DNA of 64,000 nt from an uncultured Eudoraea sp. (GTDB lineage Bacteria > Bacteroidota > Bacteroidia > Flavobacteriales > Flavobacteriaceae): contig NZ_CAMYIP010000049.1 in assembly GCF_947258525.1 (NCBI RefSeq), forward strand, positions 19,593 through 83,592. Direction: 5' to 3'. Shown piece by piece: positions 63,740 to 64,000 of this stretch. The notes below the pieces were generated by a model. That model searched no databases. It was given only the letters and a program-made list of their open reading frames with translations, and had not been told where the DNA came from. Within the stretch, counting starts at the first letter, position 1. Each line of letters starts with the position of its first letter. Both the position numbers and the translations under genes were made by a program.

Positions 63740-64000
63740 ATGTTTAAATATTTAAAAAACGACCTACCGGCTAGTATAGTGGTATTCTTTGTGGCACTTC
63801 CCTTGTGTTTAGGAATAGCCTTGGCCAGTGGCGCACCTTTATTTTCTGGTTTAATAGCCGGAATAGTGGGAGGTATTATAGTTGGATCACTTAGTGGCTC
63901 GCATATCGGGGTCAGCGGCCCTGCTGCTGGTTTAGCAGCCATTGTTTTAACTGCAATTGGTGCTCTGGGAGGTTATCAAAACTTTCTGGTGGCAGTTGTT
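63740..64000 (+). CDS. SulP family anion transporter (partial, C-terminus outside the window)
   Basis: My translation: [76 protein letters not shown]. Confidence 0.92.
   Translation, partial: MFKYLKNDLPASIVVFFVALPLCLGIALASGAPLFSGLIAGIVGGIIVGSLSGSHIGVSGPAAGLAAIVLTAIGALGGYQNFLVAVV

Overview
This 64 kb window looks like chromosomal DNA from a marine-type Flavobacteriaceae (Bacteroidota), judged from protein families, AT-rich composition and TAnnTTTG promoter boxes. Most of it is housekeeping or metabolic: M23 peptidase, tryptophan 2,3-dioxygenase, HPPD, patatin/beta-barrel protein, uvrC, lspA, a DksA-like protein, ileS, recO, gdhA, transporters, GH2, gpsA/glpD, 3-hydroxyanthranilate dioxygenase, an ALDH7-type dehydrogenase, and a fructokinase plus amylosucrase-like pair. 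There is also an SPFH / zinc-ribbon / phosphoesterase operon and a complete MoxR-DUF58-Bat (aerotolerance) operon. I found no tRNA, rRNA, CRISPR, IS element or phage. The three most useful non-routine observations are as follows. (1) A recurrent putative minus-strand small RNA: two clear copies share an identical 17-mer, TTTGGTTGGTTATTTAG, directly upstream of an intrinsic terminator, and both carry an AACTTTAARTATTG block after a 5' hairpin. A third, diverged candidate shares the layout. In all three the terminator stem has G-U wobbles that pair only on the minus strand. (2) A local cluster of three frame-disrupted genes at 14.4-20.9 kb: a TonB receptor with an apparent internal deletion, a cystathionine gamma-synthase broken by a 4-bp tandem duplication, and a DUF3298-type lipoprotein separated from its signal peptide. 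(3) A possible unannotated 28-aa membrane micropeptide ending in a hairpin at about 8.97 kb. All family assignments come from reading the proteins; no database search was run.
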